A stretch of 64,000 nt of DNA from Flavobacterium sp. (GCA_029946065.1 JAQSDU010000004.1:161201-225200), one strand, 5' to 3'. Positions 9,755 to 18,839 are shown, counted from the stretch's first letter. Notes: a model not told the origin generated them from the sequence alone. Translations and numbers: made by a program.

Positions 9755-9817
9755 AGTCTAAAGCCTAAAGTCCAAAGGCGGAAAGCTTTTGACTTTCGAC
9801 TTTCATCTTTCGACTCT
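9755..9817. repeat. Period-7 self-complementary element in the atp operon (atpB-atpE)
   Basis: Nine unbroken heptamers include AGTCTAA, AGCCTAA, AGTCCAA and AGGCGGA on one side, and TGACTTT, CGACTTT, CATCTTT and CGACTCT on the other. The central heptamer is AAGCTTT, so the phase runs straight through the centre of symmetry. The element reaches the stop codon of atpB. Confidence 0.7.
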
Positions 9818-10965
9818 TAGTGATGTGCTTCTTCGTGGTGGTGCTCCTCTACGGCAGAACCAAAATACAAAGCAGACAGCATCGTGAAAATATAGGCCTG
9901 TAATAAGGCAACCAAAATCTCAATGGTTGAAATGGCGAACGAAAGCAAAAATGATAACGTTCCGCCTACCCAGCTTTTAAAAATAAAAATCAATGCAATC
10001 AGACTCATCAATACGATGTGTCCAGCGATGATGTTGGCATACAAACGAATCATTAATGAGAACGGTTTGATTAATACACCCAACAATTCAATTGGCGCCA
10101 AAATGATTTTCATCGGAAGCGGCACGCCAGGCATCCAGAAAATGTGTCCCCAATAATTTTTATTTGCTGTAAAGTTGGTGATTAAAAAGGTAATAACTGC
10201 CAATCCAAAAGTGATTGCTATATTTCCGGTAACGTTTATTCCTAGTGGTGTGAGTCCGAAAATATTCAAAAACCAAACAAAGAAAAAGATGGTAAGCAAA
10301 TAGCTCATGTATCTTTTATAGTGTTTTTCGCCGATGTTAGGGATAGCAATTTCGTCACGAACATACAATACGATTGGTTCAAAAATCCTCCCGAAACCTG
10401 ATGAAATTCCACCATTTTTAGCGAAAGATTTTGCCAATCCTGCGAAAATCCAAAACATTAAAAGCGCCACGACCAACATGGTCAAAACATTTTTTGTGAT
10501 GGAAAAATCCAACACTACTTTTTCATTTGTAGGATGGTGCGCATCGCCAATTAGGGTTCCTGAAGCATCTGTTTTATAGATTTTTTCGTCGTGTCCTAAA
10601 ACATAATAGTTTCCGTTAGATTCTGCCGCTTTTCCATGCTCGAATTTTGAAGAAGAAAAAATGTGAATACCATTGTCCCAAAATATAATCGGCAATGGAA
10701 AACCATAAGATTTCTCCGTTTCTTCGTTTTCAAAAAGGATGAAACTATGCGCATCTAATACGTGGTGTGCCTTGTGCGCATCAATTTTTTCGGCTAAAGT
10801 AAGTACTTTAGCATGGGCTTCATGACCTTCTTCGTTTGCATGAACGGCCTTACTTTCTGTTTGCGCTTTTACGGTATCCTGCGGTTGATTTGCAAAACCC
10901 AAAAGAGGAAGACATACTAGTAAAGTGGCTATTGTAAATTTGAACGGTTTTTTAGAAAACACCAT
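9817..10965 (-). CDS. atpB: F1Fo ATP synthase subunit a, with long N-terminal extension
   Basis: Subunit a provides the ion half-channels next to the c ring. The essential arginine sits in LMIRLYANIIAGHI and the usual helices follow it. At 382 residues it is about 110 longer than the E. coli protein: the extra N-terminus has a signal-peptide-like segment (KFTIATLLVCLPLLGFA), then a His/Glu/Ala-rich stretch and a soluble domain of about 100 residues. The C-terminus is also His/Glu rich (EEHHHEEAHH). Long N-termini on subunit a are common in Bacteroidetes as far as I know. It appears to start a transcript of its own. Confidence 0.95.
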   Translation of the reverse strand: MVFSKKPFKFTIATLLVCLPLLGFANQPQDTVKAQTESKAVHANEEGHEAHAKVLTLAEKIDAHKAHHVLDAHSFILFENEETEKSYGFPLPIIFWDNGIHIFSSSKFEHGKAAESNGNYYVLGHDEKIYKTDASGTLIGDAHHPTNEKVVLDFSITKNVLTMLVVALLMFWIFAGLAKSFAKNGGISSGFGRIFEPIVLYVRDEIAIPNIGEKHYKRYMSYLLTIFFFVWFLNIFGLTPLGINVTGNIAITFGLAVITFLITNFTANKNYWGHIFWMPGVPLPMKIILAPIELLGVLIKPFSLMIRLYANIIAGHIVLMSLIALIFIFKSWVGGTLSFLLSFAISTIEILVALLQAYIFTMLSALYFGSAVEEHHHEEAHH

Positions 10966-11006
10966 AGCGTATTTATTATCTTAATTTTACTTTCTGAAAT
11001 TTGGTG

Positions 11007-11034
11007 CAAAGGTACATTTTTTATTTATACGCAA
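11007..11034 (-). promoter_or_regulatory. atpB: Promoter of atpB and the downstream atp genes
   Basis: On the minus strand a TTG (complement of 11032-11034) is followed after 17 bases by TACCTTTG (complement of 11007-11014), fitting the Bacteroidetes TTG/TAnnTTTG pattern. It lies about 40 bases before the atpB ATG in the only large gap of the cluster. Confidence 0.65.
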
Positions 11035-11083
11035 AAGCATCTAAAAAATATTTTTTTGATGAAAGTGATGAATTAAATCCGAT

Positions 11084-11479
11084 TTACTGATTTTTGTTCA
11101 ATAAACGAACGGTCAGAATTGTTTCTATTGCCAAAAACAACAAAAAAACAATTAGAAAGTTGGGTTTTTCTGTAGGAATTAATGTTTCGGAAGTATTAAT
11201 CGGAGCATAAAAAATAGCGAAACAAGCCAAAATCTGCAAAAATGTAGTGAGTAAAAAAACCTGTCCTACACTATTGATGCTGTACTTTTTAAGAATCACT
11301 GAAACAAGCGTGATCAAAGCAGAACAAAGTCCGAAAAAACCATAAAGTAACAACAGTGAAAAGTGATAACTGCTTTCTATTTCCGGTAAAAAAAATCCAA
11401 AGACCAATTTGTGCAACCCCAACAATATTGCGGTGATGAGGATTGATTTTAAAACAGGGCTAAATCTTTTCAGTTCCAT
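11084..11479 (-). CDS. Small four-helix membrane protein of the atp cluster
   Basis: The 131-residue protein has four predicted membrane segments (around residues 10-30, 42-62, 72-92 and 105-125) and a short basic tail (RLLNKNQ). I see no diagnostic motif. Its position between atpZ and atpB, its size and its topology resemble AtpI, which helps assemble the c ring, so an AtpI-like role is plausible but inferred. It starts directly after the atpZ stop, so it belongs to the same transcript. Flavobacterial genomes carry conserved proteins of unknown function of this type in this place. Confidence 0.7.
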   Translation of the reverse strand: MELKRFSPVLKSILITAILLGLHKLVFGFFLPEIESSYHFSLLLLYGFFGLCSALITLVSVILKKYSINSVGQVFLLTTFLQILACFAIFYAPINTSETLIPTEKPNFLIVFLLFLAIETILTVRLLNKNQ

Positions 11480-11713
11480 TTATTGGTCCATTTTATTGAT
11501 TTCCTTTAATTGCTTGTTGATATTGTAAAACGCCAGCGCGATACCGACAAGCGTTAATATTTTCACGTAAATATTATGTGAATTCGGATATTTTCCATCC
11601 AACCATTTCCCGCCATAAGCAAACAAAAACACGATCACTCCCATTTGAATCGGAATATTGATCAACGCCAGCCACTTATTATTGGTTCTTTTCTTCTGGT
11701 TTTGGTTGTCCAT
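11480..11713 (-). CDS. AtpZ/AtpI family protein
   Basis: The 77-residue protein has a basic N-terminus (NQKKRTNNKWLALI) and two membrane helices with the family pattern IPIQMGVIVFLFAYGGKWLDGKY and a second helix ILTLVGIALAFYNI. AtpZ/AtpI proteins sit beside atp operons and are thought to aid Fo assembly or magnesium supply. Its ATG lies inside the 3' end of the bactofilin gene (35-base overlap), which argues for co-translation with bactofilin and sprE and not with atpB, which has its own promoter. Confidence 0.8.
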   Translation of the reverse strand: MDNQNQKKRTNNKWLALINIPIQMGVIVFLFAYGGKWLDGKYPNSHNIYVKILTLVGIALAFYNINKQLKEINKMDQ

Positions 11714-12089
11714 CGTGGGGCGGAATTGATTTAGAATAAGGTTTCATAACGCAAGATGCGCTGAACTCGGCTCCGGGTTCGACCGATAATTTTCCGCAGA
11801 TGACTTCGCCGTGGATAATGGCTTTTGATTTAATATTAAGGACTTCAGCTACTTGGATCTTTCCTTCAAATTTTCCTTCTATATCCGCATTTTTACATAC
11901 GATGTCGCCGAAAACACTTCCGGCCGGACCAATCACTATTTTTCCTTTACAATTAAAATTTCCTGTTAATCCGCCATCAAGTCTGAAATCAGCATGCGAA
12001 ATAATATCGCCTTTGATTGTCGTTCCCTCCACAATTCTGTTGGTTTTTCCCAACAAATCGGTATATGATTTCGGACTTTTCTCGAACAT
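11679..12089 (-). CDS. Bactofilin (polymer-forming cytoskeletal protein)
   Basis: The 136-residue protein consists mostly of the bactofilin right-handed beta-helix (residues about 18-110), visible as short repeats such as GTTIKGDIISHADFRLDGGL, GPAGSVFGDIVCKNADIEG and KAIIHGEVICGKLSVEPGA. Short disordered tails lie on both sides, the C-terminal one Pro/Lys rich. Bactofilins polymerise without nucleotide on the inner face of the membrane and act in cell shape or in placing machines. It starts two bases after the sprE stop, so this bactofilin could work with the type IX secretion or gliding apparatus (inference). Confidence 0.9.
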   Translation of the reverse strand: MFEKSPKSYTDLLGKTNRIVEGTTIKGDIISHADFRLDGGLTGNFNCKGKIVIGPAGSVFGDIVCKNADIEGKFEGKIQVAEVLNIKSKAIIHGEVICGKLSVEPGAEFSASCVMKPYSKSIPPHDGQPKPEEKNQ

Positions 12090-12091
12090 AA

Positions 12092-15022
12092 TTAAGGTTT
12101 TCTTTTCGGAGTTGGCGGCGTATTTAATTTAGGCTTTTCCGTATTGCTGTCTGGCGATGGATCATCAGTGTCTTCCGGGCGAACCTCATTTAACGAAGGT
12201 TGTTTTCCGTTTCCGGGCTGCATGTTTTTTGGGTCTTTAGGCGGTGTTTTTGGATTGTTTTTCTGCGGCGTTTTTTGTGTTGGGGCAACCGGCGTTGGTG
12301 GTGCCACGGGATCTGGTTCGGGTGCAGTTGCTGGTGTAACCAAGTATTCTGCTAGATTTTTCTTGATCTGTACGATTCTGTAATTCTCATTCGAAACCAC
12401 AACGGCTTCCTCTGCAATCTTATAATCTTTGTAATCTTTCAAAATAGAAACAATATCTTTAGCTTTTTCTTCTGAAGGAATCCCATGAATCACGACGAAA
12501 TTTTCGGTCATCGTATAAATATCAATTGATGATTTTAGTTTTTCAACAGTTCTTTCTGAAGCAAATTTTTTCACTTTTTCAATCAATTGCTTTGTTGCAG
12601 GCGTTTCAAGATTGTTGATCTTGTATATAATTTTCCAGCTTTCCGGCTTGTCGCGGTAGAATTTCAATTTCTCCAAGATTGGAACATCTGTCTTGAGCGT
12701 TTCTTCGGCTTGTTTGCCCTCGCTGCTGTTGGGATAATTAAGCGCTACGAAATTGAGTCCGCTTTTATAATCTACAATACCTTTTAATTTTCCGGCAGTG
12801 TTGGCTTTCAGTAACTCTAATTTCGGCATTATATCCTCTCCTGTAAATTGATCGACTGCCGCTTCAAGGTCTGATAGCAAATTGCGGTAATCGCCATCTT
12901 CATATTGTTTGAACAGTTTTTCATAAGTTGCTTCAGGCGTCATTTGTGCTAAATCTTTCGTGTCAGGATTTTGTAGCAATTGGGCATAGCGTGATTGTGG
13001 ATATTGAGAAATGATTTTGTTTTTCATCACAACGGCCTTGTCTTTATCGATGATCTGGTAAATCAGGTATAAATTGTACATCGATGGCAATATCAGCCTT
13101 TCTTCCGGCTTGTTGTTGAGCAACTGTTCGAGTTTGCTTGCCGAAAGTTTATATTCCTTGAATTTTTCTTTATAAATGACCCCAAGCTGATAGTACGCAA
13201 AATTGCGATCTTTGGCAAGGCTGTCCAATACTTTCTGTGACGACGGCAATTGTTTGATGTAAAATTCGGGCGTATATTTTTCTTCGGCTATTGCTTTTTC
13301 AGCGGTAGCTTTAGTATCTACAGCTTTAAGTGAATCTGAATTTTCTGAATCCGGACGTTCTGTAGCGGTTTCATCAGTGTTTTTAATCGAAGACAACCTC
13401 CAGTTGTTTTTCAACGCCCTTGTGCCCCATCTTTTCCTGAATTCTATTTTACCGTATGCAACTGTTGTGGGATTGTAGAAGTAAAAGCTATCGGTTTTTC
13501 CGCCTGTTTTTACAACTGGTGCAGGTGGAGATTTTGTAGCTGCTGCGCTTGTGGGATCGCTTTTGTCGTCTTTTGCGCCGAGACGTTCTTTGCCGTCAGC
13601 AGATTTTACATTTGAAAGATCGTCGTCATTATTATTGTCGCGGTTTTCACGTGCTGCTTTTTCTTGTGCTTCTTTTGCAAGCTTGGCTTTTGCAGCATCG
13701 GCTTTTTTCAGCTTGACAATATAATCTTCATAGAAACTTTTTTTATCACTTTCAGACAAAGCCACTACATTCAATATGCTATCATTCTGCTGTGCGATTG
13801 CTTCGTATTTGATGACATCTTCAAGATTATCGCGTTTCTTTTTGACGTTTTTGTATTCTCTTGTCTTTGCATTCATACGTACGAGCGTACTGTCATAGTA
13901 CTGTCCGGCGGTTTGGTATTTTGCATTATCGAAATACAATTTTGCGAGATTCCGATAGTTGGATGCGGCAAGATAGGCATCCTCAGATTTTGTGCGAAGG
14001 GAGCGGTTGTAGAATTTTATAGCCTGCTTTGATTTTTTTTGTTTGTCATAAAACAATCCCATCTGGTGGTTCAGCACGTCGAGAAATGGTCTGTTTTCTC
14101 TGTCTTCGAGCAAATCGCGGTATTTTTTAAGGAACACAATCGTATCACCTTTAGCAAAATCGAATTGCTTGGCTTGTTCTGCATGCGACTGAATAATATA
14201 GCGTCTTGGCGAATTTCTTTTCATATCGATGACCGATTGGAATGCAGCAAATGCTTTTTCACCATCACCCTGATCTTCATAAAGTTGCCCGAGAATAAAA
14301 CGATACCGCGCTTTTTCCTCGTCTGACTTTGTGAATTCAATCGCTTTATTGAGTCTTACCAAAGCACTGTCACGCTCTTCTAAATTCAGGAAAGCTTGCG
14401 CCAGCGTTGCATTTGCATCGGCAAAAATTTGATCTTTAAATTTAATTTCCTTTAGTAATTGTTGCAAGTTTTTTACAGCAATCGCATCGTTGTCCAATCG
14501 CATGTTGGTGCGTTCACGCCAAATTTTGGCTTCGTATATTTTATCGCTTTCCGGGTATTTATAAAGGATGTAGTTGAATGCCTCCAATGCCGGAATAAAG
14601 CGTTGGTCATAATAGCGCGATTTCCCGAGTAGTAGGTGCGCTTCGTCCATTTGTGGGTTTTTCTCCTTGCCGTCAATGTTCATTGAGCGCTTCTGGATGG
14701 CTTTTACGGCTTTCTCTTCGGCGCGGTCAAAATTAGCATTTTTGGTCTGTCCAGGGAGTATGTTTTCGGCAGAAATCTGCATCCTTTCAATTGGCAGAAT
14801 TTCCCAATAGTTGTCTTTGTATTTCAGTTTCAAATCCTCCATACCCTTATCCAAAGCGACATTGCCATTGTATAGGACATTATATTTGGTGTTTAACGCT
14901 TGCCATTTTCGGTTGATAAACTTGTCTTTTTTGGTAGAACAGGCCATCAAGAAAATGAGGATTATAAACGGGGAAAAGTATCTGAGTTTGTTGGTTTTCA
15001 ATGTAAAAACGTTTTTAGACAT
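12092..15022 (-). CDS. sprE: Type IX secretion / gliding lipoprotein SprE (PorW-like)
   Basis: The protein has 976 residues from ATG 15022; a TTG three codons upstream is possible. It has a signal peptide with lipobox (LIFLMAC-STKKDKF), so it is a lipoprotein. Directly after the lipid cysteine comes NRKWQALNTKYNVLYNG, which matches my memory of the start of SprE in F. johnsoniae and PorW in P. gingivalis. TPR units fill residues about 120-420 and 590-800. A linker near 430-500 is Lys/Asp/Ala rich and the last 90 residues are Pro/Lys rich. SprE/PorW is a periplasmic part of the type IX secretion and gliding machinery. A SPOR-like segment near the end (VVIHGIPSEEKAKDIVSILK) is possible. Confidence 0.85.
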   Translation of the reverse strand: MSKNVFTLKTNKLRYFSPFIILIFLMACSTKKDKFINRKWQALNTKYNVLYNGNVALDKGMEDLKLKYKDNYWEILPIERMQISAENILPGQTKNANFDRAEEKAVKAIQKRSMNIDGKEKNPQMDEAHLLLGKSRYYDQRFIPALEAFNYILYKYPESDKIYEAKIWRERTNMRLDNDAIAVKNLQQLLKEIKFKDQIFADANATLAQAFLNLEERDSALVRLNKAIEFTKSDEEKARYRFILGQLYEDQGDGEKAFAAFQSVIDMKRNSPRRYIIQSHAEQAKQFDFAKGDTIVFLKKYRDLLEDRENRPFLDVLNHQMGLFYDKQKKSKQAIKFYNRSLRTKSEDAYLAASNYRNLAKLYFDNAKYQTAGQYYDSTLVRMNAKTREYKNVKKKRDNLEDVIKYEAIAQQNDSILNVVALSESDKKSFYEDYIVKLKKADAAKAKLAKEAQEKAARENRDNNNDDDLSNVKSADGKERLGAKDDKSDPTSAAATKSPPAPVVKTGGKTDSFYFYNPTTVAYGKIEFRKRWGTRALKNNWRLSSIKNTDETATERPDSENSDSLKAVDTKATAEKAIAEEKYTPEFYIKQLPSSQKVLDSLAKDRNFAYYQLGVIYKEKFKEYKLSASKLEQLLNNKPEERLILPSMYNLYLIYQIIDKDKAVVMKNKIISQYPQSRYAQLLQNPDTKDLAQMTPEATYEKLFKQYEDGDYRNLLSDLEAAVDQFTGEDIMPKLELLKANTAGKLKGIVDYKSGLNFVALNYPNSSEGKQAEETLKTDVPILEKLKFYRDKPESWKIIYKINNLETPATKQLIEKVKKFASERTVEKLKSSIDIYTMTENFVVIHGIPSEEKAKDIVSILKDYKDYKIAEEAVVVSNENYRIVQIKKNLAEYLVTPATAPEPDPVAPPTPVAPTQKTPQKNNPKTPPKDPKNMQPGNGKQPSLNEVRPEDTDDPSPDSNTEKPKLNTPPTPKRKP

Positions 15023-15194
15023 AACTTGCAAAAGCTATTTTTAGTATTACAACTGGTAAAAATACGTTTCTTTTTGATATGGCAAAAGATTCTATTGCTG
15101 TTTTTGATGTAATGGATAAGGCTACAGATTCGCAGATTTTTTATTGAGAATATAAAAAAGGTGAATTTACTGTCTTGGTTTTTGAAAAAAATCA

Positions 15195-15255
15195 CTTTGC
15201 GCCTTACGGGCTTTGCGAGTCAGATAAATTCACGCAAAGCCAGTAAGGCGCAAAG
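15195..15255. repeat. Period-8 inverted repeat of the CTTTGCG type
   Basis: The left arm 15195-15217 and right arm 15233-15255 are complementary at 22 of 23 positions. Each arm is made of octamers, left CTTTGCGC, CTTACGGG, CTTTGCGA, right CGCAAAGC, CAGTAAGG, CGCAAAG. It lies between the ABC ATPase gene and sprE, 23 bases past the ATPase stop, so it could also act as that operon's terminator. The gap 15023-15278 holds nothing else I recognise. Confidence 0.8.
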
Positions 15256-15278
15256 AAAACATATAAGAGAAGCAATAG

Positions 15279-15974
15279 TTATACTGCAAAGAATTCCTCG
15301 AGTTCTTTGAGTGTTTCGGCAGAAGTCTGGATGTCTTTCACCACTTTACCTTTGTGCAGCGCAACAATCCTATCTGAAACTTCAACAGTATGCAGCAAAT
15401 CGTGGCTCGAAACCAAAACCGTAACATTTGGATTATCGGCTAAGTCTTTGATGATTTTTTTTAGGCGAAACTGCGTTGTCGGATCAAGGTTTGCGAATGG
15501 CTCGTCTAAAATCACCACTTCCGGATTGCCGATTAAGGTAGCGATGATGCCTACTTTTTTCTGATTTCCTTTTGAAAAATCGCGAATATATTTTTTGCTT
15601 TTCAGGATTTCGTCGTTAAAAAATTCTTCGTGTTTCAACAATAAAGCATCAACGTCGGCTTTGTTTTGTCCTCGCAAATCACCAATAAAATAGAAGTATT
15701 CTTCGGGTGTCAAATATCCGATAAGGAAACTTTCGTCGAGGAAAGATGCCGTAAACGGCTTCCAATTTTCGCTAGTATTGACCTGCACGCCGTTGTTGTT
15801 GATGTGTCCTGACGATGGTTGTATCAAATCGAGTAAAAGGCTGAAAAATGTGGTTTTTCCGGCACCGTTATTGCCAACAAGCCCGAAGCTTTCGCCCTTT
15901 TTGATTTCGAGATTGTCTATCTTGAGTACGGTTGTACCGTTGTATGATTTTGAAAGGTTATTGACTTGTATCAT
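15279..15974 (-). CDS. ABC transporter ATP-binding protein
   Basis: The 231-residue nucleotide-binding domain has Walker A GNNGAGKTT, Walker B VVILDEPFANLDP and switch histidine in VSSHDL. The signature is atypical, FSKGNQKKVG in place of LSGGQ. Such signatures occur in the CcmA/NatA-like exporters that pair with large single permeases. It follows the DUF5687 permease by 18 bases and probably powers it. The PadR regulator at the head of the operon suggests an inducible exporter or a membrane-stress system; the substrate is unknown. Confidence 0.93.
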   Translation of the reverse strand: MIQVNNLSKSYNGTTVLKIDNLEIKKGESFGLVGNNGAGKTTFFSLLLDLIQPSSGHINNNGVQVNTSENWKPFTASFLDESFLIGYLTPEEYFYFIGDLRGQNKADVDALLLKHEEFFNDEILKSKKYIRDFSKGNQKKVGIIATLIGNPEVVILDEPFANLDPTTQFRLKKIIKDLADNPNVTVLVSSHDLLHTVEVSDRIVALHKGKVVKDIQTSAETLKELEEFFAV

Positions 15975-15992
15975 TTTCGTAGATTTTATGGT

Positions 15993-17465
15993 TTATCCTT
16001 TTTGTTTGTATGCGTCGAGGGTTGCGTATTTTTCGGTTTTATAAACTTTTTCAATGAGCGAAAAAACCTTATTCCGTAAGACAAACCCCAAAACGCCAGC
16101 TACAGCTACAAATGCCAATCCGGTTGTAGCGTTGAACAATGCTGTTCCGAGTCCATAAAGCAACATCGGAAGCAATAATTTTGGTAGCGAAATAAGCATG
16201 GTTTTTACGTTAAAAGCTTTTTTATCGCCAAAAGCACCTTTAGAGGAAGTCAAATCTACCGGCGTTTTTGTATAAGCGCCGCCCAACAATACAAGGTGCG
16301 AGTTGACACCAATATTATAAACGGCACCGACAAGAATTGTTAGATAAACCTCCCATCCAAAATAAAGGTAAAAAGCTGATAATAAAGACGATATAACTGT
16401 TGCTATCACAACCAGCCACCATTTTGAGCTCAAGTAGCCTTTGTATGGAATGTTCTGGGTCATCATCAAAGGATAATAGGAACTATCCCAGCTTGGCACG
16501 AACTGTCCGAAAGTGAATAAAAAACCACCTGTAACGAAAATCCCGGCGAACATGTGCATGAATGGATTGTCATAAGCTTCAATGCCACTTGAAAAGAAAA
16601 GCATTCCGTAAAAAAGGAAAAGCACACTCATAATAACGGTTGTCTTAGATCGCTTGTTGCGTTTGATGAGCTTGATGTCGTTTTTCAAGAAGGTGCCCAC
16701 GGTACCAAACTGGTTGAGCCATGTAAGGTTTTCGGTCTTCGCAATTTCATGTTTGCTTGCAAGTCCGGCATCAAGATACAGCTCGCTTTTGAAATAATGA
16801 AATGTGATGTAAAACAACCCAATCAATAAACCGACCGGAATTAAAAACACCCATTTTGTATCGAACAGTCCTTGATAAAATACAGCCGTATAAACGGTCA
16901 CGTCAAAAACATTATAGTACTGGCAAGCAGCGAAAGCCACAACAAGTCCAATGAAAATAAAAAACAGATTGTCTTTGTTGTTGAGTAAAATACCTATAAA
17001 ATTATTGCTGAAAATCAGACAGAAAACCGAAAAATGCCAAATTAAAACACTGGCAACATCATAGCCTTCTATCAGCAAAACAACCGTAAACGGCATAAAG
17101 AAAAACAGGTGCAACAAATTAAAAAAAGAGAGATACGTTTTTCCGAGCGAGAAATTAACGATTGTGGGTTTCTTTATCGGCAGTACCAATAGCGGCCTGA
17201 TATTGAGTACCGGTATTTTTTGCAACAACAACCTGATGATCAAGTCAATTATACAATAATAAATCAGGTATTTGCTAACGGTTTGTATGGGGTCAAGTTT
17301 CAGTTCATCTTTAAGGATATAAAAAACAGCAGCGCCCAAGATAAGGAACATGACCGAGAAATAAATGGCGCCCAAAATCATAAAGATTTTTAACACCAAA
17401 TTCGTTCCGAACGAAGCAGACCTAGTGAAAGCCTTCCATTCGAGCATGAGGAATTTTTTAAACAT
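15993..17465 (-). CDS. DUF5687 family membrane protein (ABC permease-like)
   Basis: The 490-residue protein has about 11-12 membrane helices. The N-terminus MFKKFLMLEWKAFTRSASFG and the pattern with a charged region halfway (GTFLKNDIKLIKRNKRSKTT) are typical of the Bacteroidetes DUF5687 family, which occurs next to ABC ATPases and looks like a full-length permease made of two half-size units. It probably forms the membrane part of the exporter with the downstream ATPase. The substrate is unknown. Confidence 0.85.
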   Translation of the reverse strand: MFKKFLMLEWKAFTRSASFGTNLVLKIFMILGAIYFSVMFLILGAAVFYILKDELKLDPIQTVSKYLIYYCIIDLIIRLLLQKIPVLNIRPLLVLPIKKPTIVNFSLGKTYLSFFNLLHLFFFMPFTVVLLIEGYDVASVLIWHFSVFCLIFSNNFIGILLNNKDNLFFIFIGLVVAFAACQYYNVFDVTVYTAVFYQGLFDTKWVFLIPVGLLIGLFYITFHYFKSELYLDAGLASKHEIAKTENLTWLNQFGTVGTFLKNDIKLIKRNKRSKTTVIMSVLFLFYGMLFFSSGIEAYDNPFMHMFAGIFVTGGFLFTFGQFVPSWDSSYYPLMMTQNIPYKGYLSSKWWLVVIATVISSLLSAFYLYFGWEVYLTILVGAVYNIGVNSHLVLLGGAYTKTPVDLTSSKGAFGDKKAFNVKTMLISLPKLLLPMLLYGLGTALFNATTGLAFVAVAGVLGFVLRNKVFSLIEKVYKTEKYATLDAYKQKG

Positions 17466-17515
17466 AATTTGTTGGTTTGGTTTGTAGTTTAGTCTGCTAA
17501 AGTAATAAAAAGTTA

Positions 17516-18214
17516 CTATTGCATAAGTGCATATTCCGGATAAGTTTGTGCAAGATATTCTTTGGCTTTAGATGGTATGATTACCGTAATAATGTAGCAA
17601 ATAACGGCGTATGCAACTAAAAATACGCTAAATCCATACATGGAAGCTGTCGTGTTGAACATTGTCTCTGAATTCCGAGAAAACGAATTCAGTAACTGCA
17701 CTGGTACAACAAAAAATGCTGTAATGCTGCCGTAACCCGAAACAATTTCTTCAAAAAGCCATCTTTTTTCGGGTTGCTTTTCCTTTTTTTTATAATTATC
17801 GGCGATAGATTTACCCAATAAAAAAAGGGTTAGTATGGCAAATACAACCACATACATTTCAGGTGCGCTCTGCAGGTATTTTAAAGCATTAAGAACAAGG
17901 ACAAATGAAACTATAACAATCGCAATTTTAGGCAATTTGAAAAATTCGAGGAAATGTTTCCAGACGATTTTATGGTATTTCCGCGTCAGTGCTTTTTTCC
18001 TGTTTTCCACAACTTCCATAAACCCGAAAATACCGAATTTTTTAAATTCTGATTGGAGAATTTCGTCAAAAGTTAGTGTTGGATTTTCGGCAGACTTTGC
18101 TTCAATCGCATTAGCAAGATGGTCAACAAGTTCTGTCTGCAAATCGTAATATTCGACAAAATGCTGTCTTGTGAAAGCGTATAATTGCTCGATTTGTGTT
18201 GCTGTAATTTTCAT
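17516..18214 (-). CDS. Membrane protein with HAAS-like N-terminal domain (copy 2)
   Basis: This 232-residue protein has a soluble N-terminus (about 1-75: VEYYDLQTELVDHLANAIE) followed by about four membrane helices. The N-terminal part resembles that of the gene just upstream (YADIRTEMIDHVASAVE), sharing the Y-x-D-[IL]-x-T-E-[ML]-[IV]-D-H-[LV]-A pattern. Small alpha-helical domains of this kind follow PadR regulators in many genomes (HAAS/DUF1700-like), where they are thought to sense signals for the regulator. That is family knowledge plus inference. Its ATG overlaps the upstream stop by 4 bases. Confidence 0.75.
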   Translation of the reverse strand: MKITATQIEQLYAFTRQHFVEYYDLQTELVDHLANAIEAKSAENPTLTFDEILQSEFKKFGIFGFMEVVENRKKALTRKYHKIVWKHFLEFFKLPKIAIVIVSFVLVLNALKYLQSAPEMYVVVFAILTLFLLGKSIADNYKKKEKQPEKRWLFEEIVSGYGSITAFFVVPVQLLNSFSRNSETMFNTTASMYGFSVFLVAYAVICYIITVIIPSKAKEYLAQTYPEYALMQ

Positions 18215-18837
18215 TGGGCGTAAAACAGTTTCATGGATTTTTTAAAAACGTAAATTTCCGAGCAGAAATAAATGACATACGCAGCAAGGATATATAAAAG
18301 GAAATAGGTCGCAAAAATATTCATTTCGATGAAATCCCGACCAACCAGCATAAATTGTGTATAATTCACAATCATCGGAATCAACGATGTTCGTTCGAGA
18401 TAATAGAACCGCTTTTTCATAACCAGCCGTGTGTAAATTAACTGGACTGCCATAATTACGATAAAAACAGAACACGGAAGAAGATGAAATTCATCGAGCC
18501 AAAAATCGACATTAATTTTATCAAAGCTCAGGTACGCGAAAATGAAAAAAGCCAGCGCCAAAGGAAACATTTTCGGCTGGATAAGAAATTTTCCAAATCG
18601 TTTTAAAACCGAAAAGTTGAAACTTACATACCGGCGATTTCCCTTCAGGATTTCATTTTTATTGACAGCCATATAATTCCTGAAAGCATCATAAAAATCG
18701 AGATTGTCACGTTTCATCTTCGTTTCCACGGCAGAAGCGACATGATCAATCATTTCCGTACGGATGTCGGCATAAAAAACGTCTGATTTTCGCAAATAAT
18801 GATCAATAAACTGGATGTTTTCTCGGGTCAGTTTCAT
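18211..18837 (-). CDS. Membrane protein with HAAS-like N-terminal domain (copy 1)
   Basis: This 208-residue protein has a soluble N-terminal domain (about 1-70) and four membrane segments. The start MKLTRENIQFIDHYLRKSD and the motif TEMIDHVASAVE mark the same helical domain as in the next gene, so the two probably arose by duplication and then diverged. It begins 2 bases after the padR stop. A membrane sensor or modulator for the PadR protein and the exporter is the simplest reading. Confidence 0.75.
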   Translation of the reverse strand: MKLTRENIQFIDHYLRKSDVFYADIRTEMIDHVASAVETKMKRDNLDFYDAFRNYMAVNKNEILKGNRRYVSFNFSVLKRFGKFLIQPKMFPLALAFFIFAYLSFDKINVDFWLDEFHLLPCSVFIVIMAVQLIYTRLVMKKRFYYLERTSLIPMIVNYTQFMLVGRDFIEMNIFATYFLLYILAAYVIYFCSEIYVFKKSMKLFYAQ

Positions 18838-18839
18838 GG

